64,000 nucleotides of DNA from an uncultured Anaerolineae bacterium. GTDB taxonomy: Bacteria; Chloroflexota; Anaerolineae; Aggregatilineales; Phototrophicaceae. The position numbers were made by a program, and so were the translations under genes. The notes beneath the pieces are model-generated. The model ran no database searches. It was given only the letters and a program-made list of their open reading frames with translations, and was not told the DNA's origin. The DNA lies in contig CAKQCB010000002.1 of NCBI GenBank assembly GCA_934216615.1, positions 186,001 through 250,000 of the forward strand, in the 5' to 3' direction. This document shows positions 54,531 through 62,187 of the stretch, piece after piece (the first letter of the stretch is position 1; every line of letters begins with the position of its first letter).

Positions 54531-56791
54531 CAGTTCATGCCTCCCGGCCCAAATACCCGTCGGATCACCCGTTGGATTGCCATCCACAGTTGGCCTTGTG
54601 CTTCATAGCCACTTTCGCTCAGTTCGCTCACCTTGATGTACACCTGCTCACTACACCGACGTAGCAACCCTAAAATCAGATGATTGAGCGTTTCACGGCG
54701 GGTTTCATCTTCTTGGATGTCCGTCCATTTTTCCTGTTGAGAAAGTGTCCATTGCAAGCTCAAGACATACGGGTGCGTCAGCGGTTGGTACAACCGCTCG
54801 AACCATCCACGACTGCCGACATCTAACCAGAATTGATATTTGGCCGAACGGTTCAGCATCAAAAAGGTATAGGCAGGCACGAGTAAAACAGCATTTTCTT
54901 CGCTGGATTGTACGTCCCCCCCATAGGCGATCTGCCACCCACGCACATACTGATTGGCGATCACACCATCTCGCACCATCTCGACATATTCCTGCGCAAT
55001 TGATTTGGTGTCATGCAAGAAGATGCGTCCATCCAACGTTTGACGGAATAAACGAGCAGAGTCGATCAAGTTCGCGACCACGTCGGCAATTTGAAAGTCA
55101 GCATAAAAACCGAACCCCCGTTTTGAAAGTACCTCACCGAATAAACGGCTCAAAAAATGATCCAATTCAACTTCGGGCAGAGGGGGCGCTGTCGGGGTTT
55201 CGACTTCACTTTTTTTCTTGCGTCCGCGTTTTTTGGGCTTCGGCGCTTGTGAGGCCAGTTCAACCGCCAGCGCTTCGCGACGGGCAATATAATCTTCGAT
55301 CCAGTAGCGCAACGCGTCATAGCGTTCGCCCAAAATATACGAGATGCGCTCTTGCACTTCGATAGGCAGTAATTCAAACGGGCGCAAGCGCGATTTATCT
55401 TCTAAAGAAGGATAGGCCGCTTCCGCCAGCAATTGTGCGCGGATCAAGTCGAGCGGTTCGCCAACTTCGAGCGACCCAATCGCCAGCATGAGCGCATAGG
55501 CGACATCATATTCCGACGGGTTCATGCCCCAATCAGGATGTGCCAATTCAGCAAACGTCAACAAACTGCGGGTTGCGGGTTCTTCGCGTAACGCCCGCGA
55601 AGGCCGATGTGACCGTACAGGCACGCCCGCTTCTTCTAAACGTGACGCCAATGAAAAGCGCAGAGAGTCAGAAAGAAACGGCGCCATCACCACAATTTCG
55701 CCGGGTGGGACATCCTCATCATTCACCAAGCTGATGATTTCGTCAGCAGTTGTGTCGAGCATCTGCGGGTAAAATCGACTGCGATCATCGTAGTTGATGC
55801 GCTCTAGCGGGTTGGTCGTCACAGGCTCATTGGAAAGGTCGAGCACGCGCCCCAACTCATTTCCGAACGCGGTTAATTCGGGCGGTGTGACAAACGACGA
55901 TTCGGTATGGACACGAACATCACACACTTCAGCCAACACCGTCGCATCTATCGCATCTGCCCCTAGAAATCGTCGGAAACCGGCATCCTCATCATAGACG
56001 ATGAGCGCCCCGCGCGAATGTTCTAGATAGTTTTCCAGAATACGATGCGCCAATGGCGAATCTTCTTCAACATTATCGGCAATCAAATACGGACGTTCCG
56101 CAAAGACATGCGTGCGAATACGCGGTTCATGCAGGGCATAGGTAAAAAACAATTCCATCTGGAGCGAAAAATCAAGCAGATTGTGTTGAATACAATACTC
56201 GCGAAATAAGGTCGCGCACTCTTGAGCCTGATCAAACACCTGTAATTGATTCGACTCACCCAGCCATGCGGCCTTTAGGCGATCCCCAATTTCAGTATGC
56301 GGGAACATATTCAGCGCGGCTTTATTTAAGTTGTCGATCACCTGATTAAAGAGGCGGTTACGGTTAATTTTGACCGCGCCAAAATAGCCTTTTTCATCAA
56401 TCAACGGGGAGATCAACTTCGCCATCACATACTGCGCGCTTTCAAGTGAAAGAAACGTAGGGGGTAGCAGCGGGTCAAAACCTGCTTTTTCAGCAATCAC
56501 CGCCCAAAACAAGTCGATGGTATGTAACGCAAGCCCGCCACTCGTCGTCACATCCACCTGTCCACCGGGGAGAATATCGGTACGGCGAATAGCGCGGTCA
56601 TAAGGGGTCGCTAACAAACGTTGAGGCACAATCACACGGACTTGGCTGGCCGGAACCCCTGCATCTAACCAATGACGCAGGCGCTCTACCGCGGCGGTGG
56701 TTTTGCCACAACCAGCAAAGCCCGAAAAATAGATTTTTTCAGAAAGCGGAGCATCCACAACCTGCTGTTGAACTTCATTCAAAGAAATCAT
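54530..56791 (-). CDS. Degenerate SF1 helicase-like protein (AddB/RecC-like partner)
   Basis: I start at ATG 56791 (MISLNEVQQQVVDAPLSEKI). The 753-residue protein keeps a Q motif, a Walker A (GFAGCGKTT) and a motif III-like YDEDAGFRRFLGAD, but motif II is DNVEED instead of DExQD, and motifs V and VI cannot be recognised (VLLVPAYTFLMLNRSAKYQF at the expected place). A basic KKRGRKKKS stretch lies in the middle. It has no nuclease domain. It resembles the inactive helicase half of AddB or RecC and lies directly upstream of the active helicase, with a one-base overlap. I infer that the two form a complex. Confidence 0.75.
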   Translation of the reverse strand: MISLNEVQQQVVDAPLSEKIYFSGFAGCGKTTAAVERLRHWLDAGVPASQVRVIVPQRLLATPYDRAIRRTDILPGGQVDVTTSGGLALHTIDLFWAVIAEKAGFDPLLPPTFLSLESAQYVMAKLISPLIDEKGYFGAVKINRNRLFNQVIDNLNKAALNMFPHTEIGDRLKAAWLGESNQLQVFDQAQECATLFREYCIQHNLLDFSLQMELFFTYALHEPRIRTHVFAERPYLIADNVEEDSPLAHRILENYLEHSRGALIVYDEDAGFRRFLGADAIDATVLAEVCDVRVHTESSFVTPPELTAFGNELGRVLDLSNEPVTTNPLERINYDDRSRFYPQMLDTTADEIISLVNDEDVPPGEIVVMAPFLSDSLRFSLASRLEEAGVPVRSHRPSRALREEPATRSLLTFAELAHPDWGMNPSEYDVAYALMLAIGSLEVGEPLDLIRAQLLAEAAYPSLEDKSRLRPFELLPIEVQERISYILGERYDALRYWIEDYIARREALAVELASQAPKPKKRGRKKKSEVETPTAPPLPEVELDHFLSRLFGEVLSKRGFGFYADFQIADVVANLIDSARLFRQTLDGRIFLHDTKSIAQEYVEMVRDGVIANQYVRGWQIAYGGDVQSSEENAVLLVPAYTFLMLNRSAKYQFWLDVGSRGWFERLYQPLTHPYVLSLQWTLSQQEKWTDIQEDETRRETLNHLILGLLRRCSEQVYIKVSELSESGYEAQGQLWMAIQRVIRRVFGPGGMN

Positions 56792-56819
56792 ATGTGAGTA
56801 AAATCCCCGCCTATTCACA

Positions 56820-56834
56820 AGAACATATATTCTA
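56820..56834 (-). promoter_or_regulatory. LexA-like palindrome on the repair-operon promoter
   Basis: AGAACATATATTCT (56820-56833) is a near-palindrome that fits the Gram-positive LexA core GAAC-N4-GTTC at 7 of 8 positions. It overlaps a minus-strand -10 box TAGAAT (56829-56834), whose predicted start lies about 30 bases before the ATG at 56791. SOS control is a reasonable inference for this operon. Confidence 0.4.
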
Positions 56835-57146
56835 CCACAAAACCCTCTTTATAACGGGTGTAATTATCGTTCAACTAAGAATTTTATTCGGTCAAACCAC
56901 ACAGTTTCAAATGATATTTTATGATCAATCAATACCCCTCTGAGGTTCTCATTTCGATGTCATAAGATTTATATAATTTCCAAAAAATTCACAAAAATTC
57001 ATAAGCTTTTCTTAATTATTGAGGGTCACATCCATTACAATTTAATACATACAGATGTTTTGTTTCTACATGGTAGCAAATAATCAAAACAGGTGAAATA
57101 GAACCGTACGGAATCACCTGTATAGCTTAGAGAACGAGTTAAAAAA
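56835..57146. other. AT-rich divergent spacer
   Basis: The 312 bases between the repair-operon promoter and the next plus-strand gene are very AT-rich. I see no gene. A possible plus-strand promoter is TTGAGG (57019-57024), a 17-base spacer and TTAATA (57042-57047), about 100 bases before 57147. Half-sites TTCACA occur but form no full operator. Confidence 0.35.
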
Positions 57147-57602
57147 ATGATGATCGAATCCCTCCAAAACAGCATCTACAGTCGTGAATGGATTGAAGAA
57201 GATCGTTTTCTCATCTATCGTTTTTACGATCTTCCTTTTTCGGGTGTCAATACATGGTATGAAGATGTCGTAAAAATTTGGAAGATATTGCCGATGGATC
57301 GCCCCACTCACCTGATGCTGGATGTCAGTTCTCAAAAGGGGATCATCAGCGCCCACGCTTTATTGAAAGCACGTCAAGCATCCCGCGCACGGCCGGGGAT
57401 TCACGGACGCTCTGCGGTGTTGGTGAGCAACAGCATCGCCCATCAATTGATTTCGCAAATGGTACGCAACGGTTTGATGGAACCCGGCCGTGAACGTCAA
57501 ATCTTCACGCTGGAATCCGAAGCGCGGAAATGGGTTCTGGCCTATAAACCAACCAGCGAAATTGAAAATATCCCGCTGAGCGTGGGAAAGCCCCACTCAT
57601 AA
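57147..57602 (+). CDS. Small STAS-like (SpoIIAA-like) protein of unknown function
   Basis: The 151-residue protein (MMIESLQNSIYSREWIEEDR...) is predicted soluble. The pattern of LMLDVSSQKGIISAHALLKA and AVLVSNSIAHQLISQMVR resembles STAS / SpoIIAA-like folds, which bind nucleotides, lipids or partner proteins. No phosphorylatable Ser in the anti-sigma-antagonist position can be confirmed. Second-codon ATG at 57150 is an alternative start. It has no obvious operon partner; the next gene begins 95 bases downstream. Confidence 0.5.
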   Translation: MMIESLQNSIYSREWIEEDRFLIYRFYDLPFSGVNTWYEDVVKIWKILPMDRPTHLMLDVSSQKGIISAHALLKARQASRARPGIHGRSAVLVSNSIAHQLISQMVRNGLMEPGRERQIFTLESEARKWVLAYKPTSEIENIPLSVGKPHS

Positions 57603-57696
57603 AGAAGTTGAGCGCGCCTTTCTTAAGTATCCGTTGTATAAGCATCTGAAAGCGGTACAATCCGCTGAAGAATTTCAACTCAAGAGAGGAGCTTAT

Positions 57697-58731
57697 ATGC
57701 GGCGATCCTTGCTGATTGGCCTCAGCATTGTTGTGAGCGCGGTGTTTTTATGGCTTGCTTTGCGCGATGTTCCCCTTGCCGATGTTGGAGAAATCATCCA
57801 ACAAGCGGATATCGTCTGGGTCATCATCAGCGTTTTATGTGTGATTGGCGCACAGTTTACGCGGGCAGTGCGCTGGTACGGCTTACTCAATGGACGCGTA
57901 TCCACCCTTCGACTTTTTCACATCTTCAACGCCGCCACATTTATCAACCAACTTCCTTTGCGGGTTGGTGAAATCGCCCGTGTGATTATGGTGAATCGTT
58001 CGAATGTCCCTGTGATGACGGGCGCGACCAGCATCCTCATCGAACGATTGATTGATGTGGTCAGCATCATCATTTTATTAGCCATTTCTCTCAATACCCT
58101 ACCGAACGCCGTTCCGGTAGCGACCCAAAGCGCGACGCTTTTTGGCATCGTCGCCGTGACGGGGCTGGTGGTGTTAATCCTCTTTGCACGTTTCCCCACC
58201 TTCGCACACAAAATCTTTGATCGACTTGAAGCGATTCTGCCCTTCACCAAGAAACTCAACTTACGTCAGCGCCTTGATGAGATGATCGACGGCTTAAAAC
58301 CGTTAACCCAACCACGCGCCGCCCTGCATCTATTTGTATGGAACATCATCGCATGGGCATTTTCACTGGCGACATTTTATGCCCTTCTGCGCGCCTTCAA
58401 CTTACAAACCGTCCTGCAAAGTGAGCTGGATATGTGGATCGCTTCTGCAATCGGGATTCCCTTAGTCGCGTTCAGCGTAGCGCTTCCGGTCAGTGTGGCG
58501 GGTCTAGGGCCGATCCAAGGGGCAATCCGTATCGCCGGTGAAGCCTTGGGTATCGAACCCACAACCGCCGCCGCGTTGGGCATCGTTTTCCATGTGGTGA
58601 CGGTTGGGACGTACTGCCTGTCTGGAGCGCTCGGCCTGTTGGTGATGGGCGTGTCGTTCAGTGAGGTGTTTCAATCTGCAACAAACCGTGATGCAGAAGA
58701 ATCCCTCTCTGCCCCTAAAACAGATGAGTAG
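57697..58731 (+). CDS. YbhN-type flippase-like membrane protein (LPG synthase TM domain family)
   Basis: The ATG at 57697 (MRRSLLIGLSIVVSAVFLWL) has AGAGAGGA upstream; an upstream extension is unsupported. The 344-residue protein has about eight membrane helices and the family features VIGAQFTRAVRWYGLL, FNAATFINQLPLRVGEIAR and ALPVSVAGLGPIQGAIRI. The family (UPF0104 / lysylphosphatidylglycerol synthetase-like transmembrane region) includes proteins linked to lipid or glycan transfer across membranes. The catalytic acyltransferase domain of MprF is absent. The C-terminal tail is short and acidic. Confidence 0.88.
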   Translation: MRRSLLIGLSIVVSAVFLWLALRDVPLADVGEIIQQADIVWVIISVLCVIGAQFTRAVRWYGLLNGRVSTLRLFHIFNAATFINQLPLRVGEIARVIMVNRSNVPVMTGATSILIERLIDVVSIIILLAISLNTLPNAVPVATQSATLFGIVAVTGLVVLILFARFPTFAHKIFDRLEAILPFTKKLNLRQRLDEMIDGLKPLTQPRAALHLFVWNIIAWAFSLATFYALLRAFNLQTVLQSELDMWIASAIGIPLVAFSVALPVSVAGLGPIQGAIRIAGEALGIEPTTAAALGIVFHVVTVGTYCLSGALGLLVMGVSFSEVFQSATNRDAEESLSAPKTDE

Positions 58732-58744
58732 ATTCTAACTATAT

Positions 58745-58788
58745 AAAAAAGCACACTCACGATTTTCTTGTTCTTGGAGTGTGCTTTT
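58745..58788. terminator. Bidirectional terminator between convergent genes
   Basis: AAAAAAGCACACTC (58745-58758) and GAGTGTGCTTTT (58777-58788) pair around an 18-base loop. A and T tracts on either side fit termination of both the membrane protein gene and the minus-strand oxidoreductase gene. Confidence 0.85.
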
Positions 58789-58816
58789 ACTTACTCATGC
58801 CGATGATAAACTACTA

Positions 58817-60109
58817 TTAAGAGACTGAATAAAACTCACGGGCGGAGGCTTCGGCATTCGAGCGGTACTCAGGCATATAGATCGTTTGGCGGTTCAAGCG
58901 TGCATCTTCCGCCGCAAAAGCCAACAAGTGACTTTCGAGCGACTCACGCGCTGTGGTCACCGTGTCATCAATATTTCCCCGCACATAATTGAGGAAACTG
59001 CGCACGATCCCCGAATCGCCCCCACCGTGCCCGCTGGTATCGTAAATGGGCACAGGGATTTCTTCTGTACGTCCGGTGAGGTGATGCTTCACTTGAATCT
59101 GATAACGGTCTGTCGCAAAACGAGCGGTCAACGTCGCCTTTGTGCCATCCCAACGCATCGTGCGACATTCTTCTTCACTTTGCCCCTGCATCAACATCGA
59201 GATCGTCGCGCCGCTTTTAAGTTCCATCGTCACGGCTTGATGATCGACCACATTGTTATCACAACGGTACACACAACGGTTGTACGGGCTGGTCAATAAG
59301 GCTTCGTAACGGGCTTCCCGTGTGGGCGTCAACGAGATGATATTCAGGCGGTAATCATCCCCTGCATGGGCGTAGATGTTCGGGGCATAATATTTACACT
59401 GGTCCGCGACGGCACACCCGTCAGTACAATGCGCCGTTGACCCTTCGGGTGCGTTTTCGGGGGTGAAATATTTCAACGAACCAAAGGAATTGATGTAATT
59501 CACTTCGTCGCGCAGAATCCATAACAGGATGTCAAAGTCATGACAGCACTTGGCGAGGATCATCGGGGCGGCAACTTGTGTGTTACGCCAATTGCCTCGC
59601 ACAAAACTATGCGCCATGTGGGTGAAGTGCAGGTTTTCACGGTGATCCAAACTCACCACCTCGCCAATCATCCCTGACTGAACCACGTCCCGCAATGTGC
59701 GCCAAAACGGGGTGTAGCGCAAGACATGCCCAATTTGCATCTTGCGTCCCATTTCTTCGGCTTTTTGCACAAGGCGGACATTTTCGTGCAAGCGCATCGC
59801 CATCGGTTTTTCGAGCAGAATATCATAGCCCAATTCCATCGCCCGTAGAGCAGGTTCGGTGTGATCATCGTCTAATGTGCAGATGAAGACGGCATCCGCC
59901 ATGCGTTCCTTCGAAAGCGCGTCTCGCCAATCGGCAAATTGATGTTCTGAATCCAAATCATAACGCGAGGCGAAATAAGCGCGGACATCCGGCTTGGGGT
60001 CGGCAATCCCGATCACTTCCATTTCCCCCGGGTATTGCAGGCTGTACGCGCTGTACGTGCGCCCGCGTGAACCGCCGCCTAATACAAGAACACTCAACGG
60101 CTTTGGCAT
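58817..60109 (-). CDS. Gfo/Idh/MocA-family oxidoreductase
   Basis: The 430-residue protein has an N-terminal Rossmann fold (SVLVLGGGSRGRTYSAYSLQ), the EKP motif (ILLEKPMAM) with the conserved Lys, and the second domain with CHDFDILLWIL and a cysteine-rich CTDGCAVADQCKYYAP segment found in several sugar dehydrogenases of the family. It probably oxidises or reduces a sugar derivative with NAD(P). It lies 36 bases downstream of the GH20 gene on the same strand, so both likely serve the breakdown of an amino-sugar glycan. Confidence 0.88.
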   Translation of the reverse strand: MPKPLSVLVLGGGSRGRTYSAYSLQYPGEMEVIGIADPKPDVRAYFASRYDLDSEHQFADWRDALSKERMADAVFICTLDDDHTEPALRAMELGYDILLEKPMAMRLHENVRLVQKAEEMGRKMQIGHVLRYTPFWRTLRDVVQSGMIGEVVSLDHRENLHFTHMAHSFVRGNWRNTQVAAPMILAKCCHDFDILLWILRDEVNYINSFGSLKYFTPENAPEGSTAHCTDGCAVADQCKYYAPNIYAHAGDDYRLNIISLTPTREARYEALLTSPYNRCVYRCDNNVVDHQAVTMELKSGATISMLMQGQSEEECRTMRWDGTKATLTARFATDRYQIQVKHHLTGRTEEIPVPIYDTSGHGGGDSGIVRSFLNYVRGNIDDTVTTARESLESHLLAFAAEDARLNRQTIYMPEYRSNAEASAREFYSVS

Positions 60110-60145
60110 GGTGTTATCCTTTCCAATAAATCAGCGATTCCCGCA

Positions 60146-62029
60146 CTATTGATAGGCTTCAAATGCAGGTTCAAAATATTTAAGGCTCTGCGCTAACCCA
60201 CCCGGACGGCTTCGTTGAAGCCAGAGCGCTTTGTATTCCTCGAGGATGGCTTGCAATTCCGCTTTGAGGTCTGCGCCTTCATAGGTGCTCTGATCGAGCA
60301 TATACAGCAGACGTTTCGCACCATGCGTCAATAAGTCAGCCGTGAAGCGGAATTCCTGTTTTAATAAAGAGGCGTCTTCTCGCGCCATTTGAGATGTATT
60401 CAACGGCGCGATCACCGTTTCAATATAGGCGATTGTGTCTTCAAGGGTTTTGCGAAATAACTCAGGGTTTTGTAACACGCCCTCAACATGGATCGCCTTC
60501 GTCCACATAGTCCCTTCTCGCAATTTCTGAATTGCTTCAGCGCTATAACGATAGGCCCAATACAACACATTCCCGTTAAAAATCTCGAACCCGGGCTTCA
60601 AGTAGGTGTTGCCCAAATCGTAGACCAGCTTACCCATCACCCGCGCCGCGTCTTCAAAAACATGCACATCTAGGACAGTGGGCAAGTCGATATTGAGGTT
60701 CGCTTCATACGACCAACTCAAGCTTGCGCCGTAAGCCAAGCCTAAATACCGCACAGGGTATTGTTGCCAGTGACCGTTATCGCCCCAATCGGTCGTCAGT
60801 ACACCAATCGCGCCATTTTCCAAGCCACTTTCGACAGCCGTGCGAATATTGGTGATGCAGTTCTGTGTGCGCCCACTGAGCGACGTCCAAGAAGAGGTCC
60901 CCGGGCAGACATAAAAAGGCACGCCCGCTTCTTTGTAACGAGCGGTCTTTTCCATGTATTGGTTGGTGTCTTCGTACCACCATTCCAGCGCGATCACATC
61001 TTTGGGCAGATCAAGGATGATTTCGGGGTCGGCACTCATGATGTCGCCCCAAACTAACATCGTGCGCCCGCGCGCTTTCACACGGTTATAGAGTTGTAAT
61101 AAAAAGTCTGCGTAGACGCGGCTTTTCCCATACTTCTCTACTACATCTTGGGTTTTTCCCTTGCCGAGATCAAACGTTTCGTCAGCGCCGACATTGAATT
61201 TTCGGCTGGTGAAGTTCGGTAGAAGCTCATCAAATAATTCTTCGATGAAGGGGTAGACTTCCGGCACAGCGGGGGACAAGCTAAACGGATAGTCGAATTT
61301 ATGCCCCCATGGGGTCTCTATGCCCATTTCGGTTTCGGCCAAGTGCAAATATTCGGGATGCTGAAACCATTTATGCAGGTGACCAAAACTGTTCTGATTC
61401 GGCACTAACTCGATAAACCGTTCTTGACAGTATTGATCGAGCATCAAAATTTCTTCCGCCGTGAAAGGCGAAGATTCTTTCCATACCTTTTCATGATTGC
61501 GGTAAGCAAAGGTATGTTCAAAGTACAACTCAAGATGATTGATCTTCCATTCGGCCAAACGGTCGATCAAGTCGAGTAAGGCGGGCATGGTCAAAACACG
61601 GTCACGGCTCACGTCGAGCATCACCCCGCGTGTGGGGAAGTCTGGCGCATCTTCAATGTGTAGATAGGGCAGCGTTGCACCATACTGACGCAGAAGCTGT
61701 TTGAACGTTTGCGCACCGTAAAAAATCCCCGCCGCATCCGACGCCTGAATGTGCACCCCATGCGCATCAATATCCAACTGGTAACTTTCGGGTTTAAAGC
61801 CCTCTGCTTTGATTAGTTGAATGGTCGCAGGTTGATCGCCCCCGACGGGGCTGGCAGTCACTTGGGCATATTTTAAAAGGGCATGTTGGATGTTTTGTGC
61901 AGAGAATAAAAATGGAGCTGCGGGGTCATTTTTTAATAAAATCAGGTGTTTCGTCGCAGAAAAGGTATACTCCCCCGCATGCGCTTGAAACGTCACTGGC
62001 TGAGGCATCAAAATAGGAATATTAGACAT
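60146..62029 (-). CDS. Family 20 beta-N-acetylhexosaminidase
   Basis: GH20 enzymes remove terminal N-acetylglucosamine or N-acetylgalactosamine. The ATG at 62029 has AGGAG six bases upstream; a TTG two codons earlier is less likely. The 627-residue protein has the N-terminal GH20b domain (about residues 1-120; GIFYGAQTFKQLLRQYG) and the TIM barrel with RGVMLDVSRDRVLTMPALLD, FLELVPNQNSFGHL-type strand and the catalytic Asp-Glu pair in FNVGADETFDLGKG. No signal peptide is seen, so it is probably cytoplasmic and acts on imported oligosaccharides. A palindrome lies just upstream. Confidence 0.92.
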   Translation of the reverse strand: MSNIPILMPQPVTFQAHAGEYTFSATKHLILLKNDPAAPFLFSAQNIQHALLKYAQVTASPVGGDQPATIQLIKAEGFKPESYQLDIDAHGVHIQASDAAGIFYGAQTFKQLLRQYGATLPYLHIEDAPDFPTRGVMLDVSRDRVLTMPALLDLIDRLAEWKINHLELYFEHTFAYRNHEKVWKESSPFTAEEILMLDQYCQERFIELVPNQNSFGHLHKWFQHPEYLHLAETEMGIETPWGHKFDYPFSLSPAVPEVYPFIEELFDELLPNFTSRKFNVGADETFDLGKGKTQDVVEKYGKSRVYADFLLQLYNRVKARGRTMLVWGDIMSADPEIILDLPKDVIALEWWYEDTNQYMEKTARYKEAGVPFYVCPGTSSWTSLSGRTQNCITNIRTAVESGLENGAIGVLTTDWGDNGHWQQYPVRYLGLAYGASLSWSYEANLNIDLPTVLDVHVFEDAARVMGKLVYDLGNTYLKPGFEIFNGNVLYWAYRYSAEAIQKLREGTMWTKAIHVEGVLQNPELFRKTLEDTIAYIETVIAPLNTSQMAREDASLLKQEFRFTADLLTHGAKRLLYMLDQSTYEGADLKAELQAILEEYKALWLQRSRPGGLAQSLKYFEPAFEAYQ

Positions 62030-62055
62030 CAGCAACTCCTAAATAATTAAAGATT

Positions 62056-62070
62056 AAAAGTGACACTTTT
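62056..62070. promoter_or_regulatory. Perfect palindrome upstream of the GH20 gene
   Basis: AAAAGTG-A-CACTTTT is a perfect 15-base palindrome, 27 bases before the GH20 start codon, next to a minus-strand TATAGA box (62070-62075). The position fits a repressor operator of the GH20-oxidoreductase operon. Confidence 0.5.
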
Positions 62071-62117
62071 CTATAAATTTAACCGCAAAACGCGCGTAAA
62101 TTACGTCACAAATCATA

Positions 62118-62149
62118 ACAAGTAATCATAAATAACCACAAATAATCAT
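62118..62149. repeat. 12-base direct repeat in the GH20/GGT divergent spacer
   Basis: ACAAGTAATCAT (62118-62129) and ACAAATAATCAT (62138-62149) differ at one base and start exactly 20 bases apart, two helical turns. A shorter copy CACAAATCAT lies at 62107-62116. They may be activator-binding sites for ggt or for both divergent genes. Confidence 0.5.
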
Positions 62150-62187
62150 GTGCGATCCATAGAACCAATCGGTACTGGAGAAGTATA

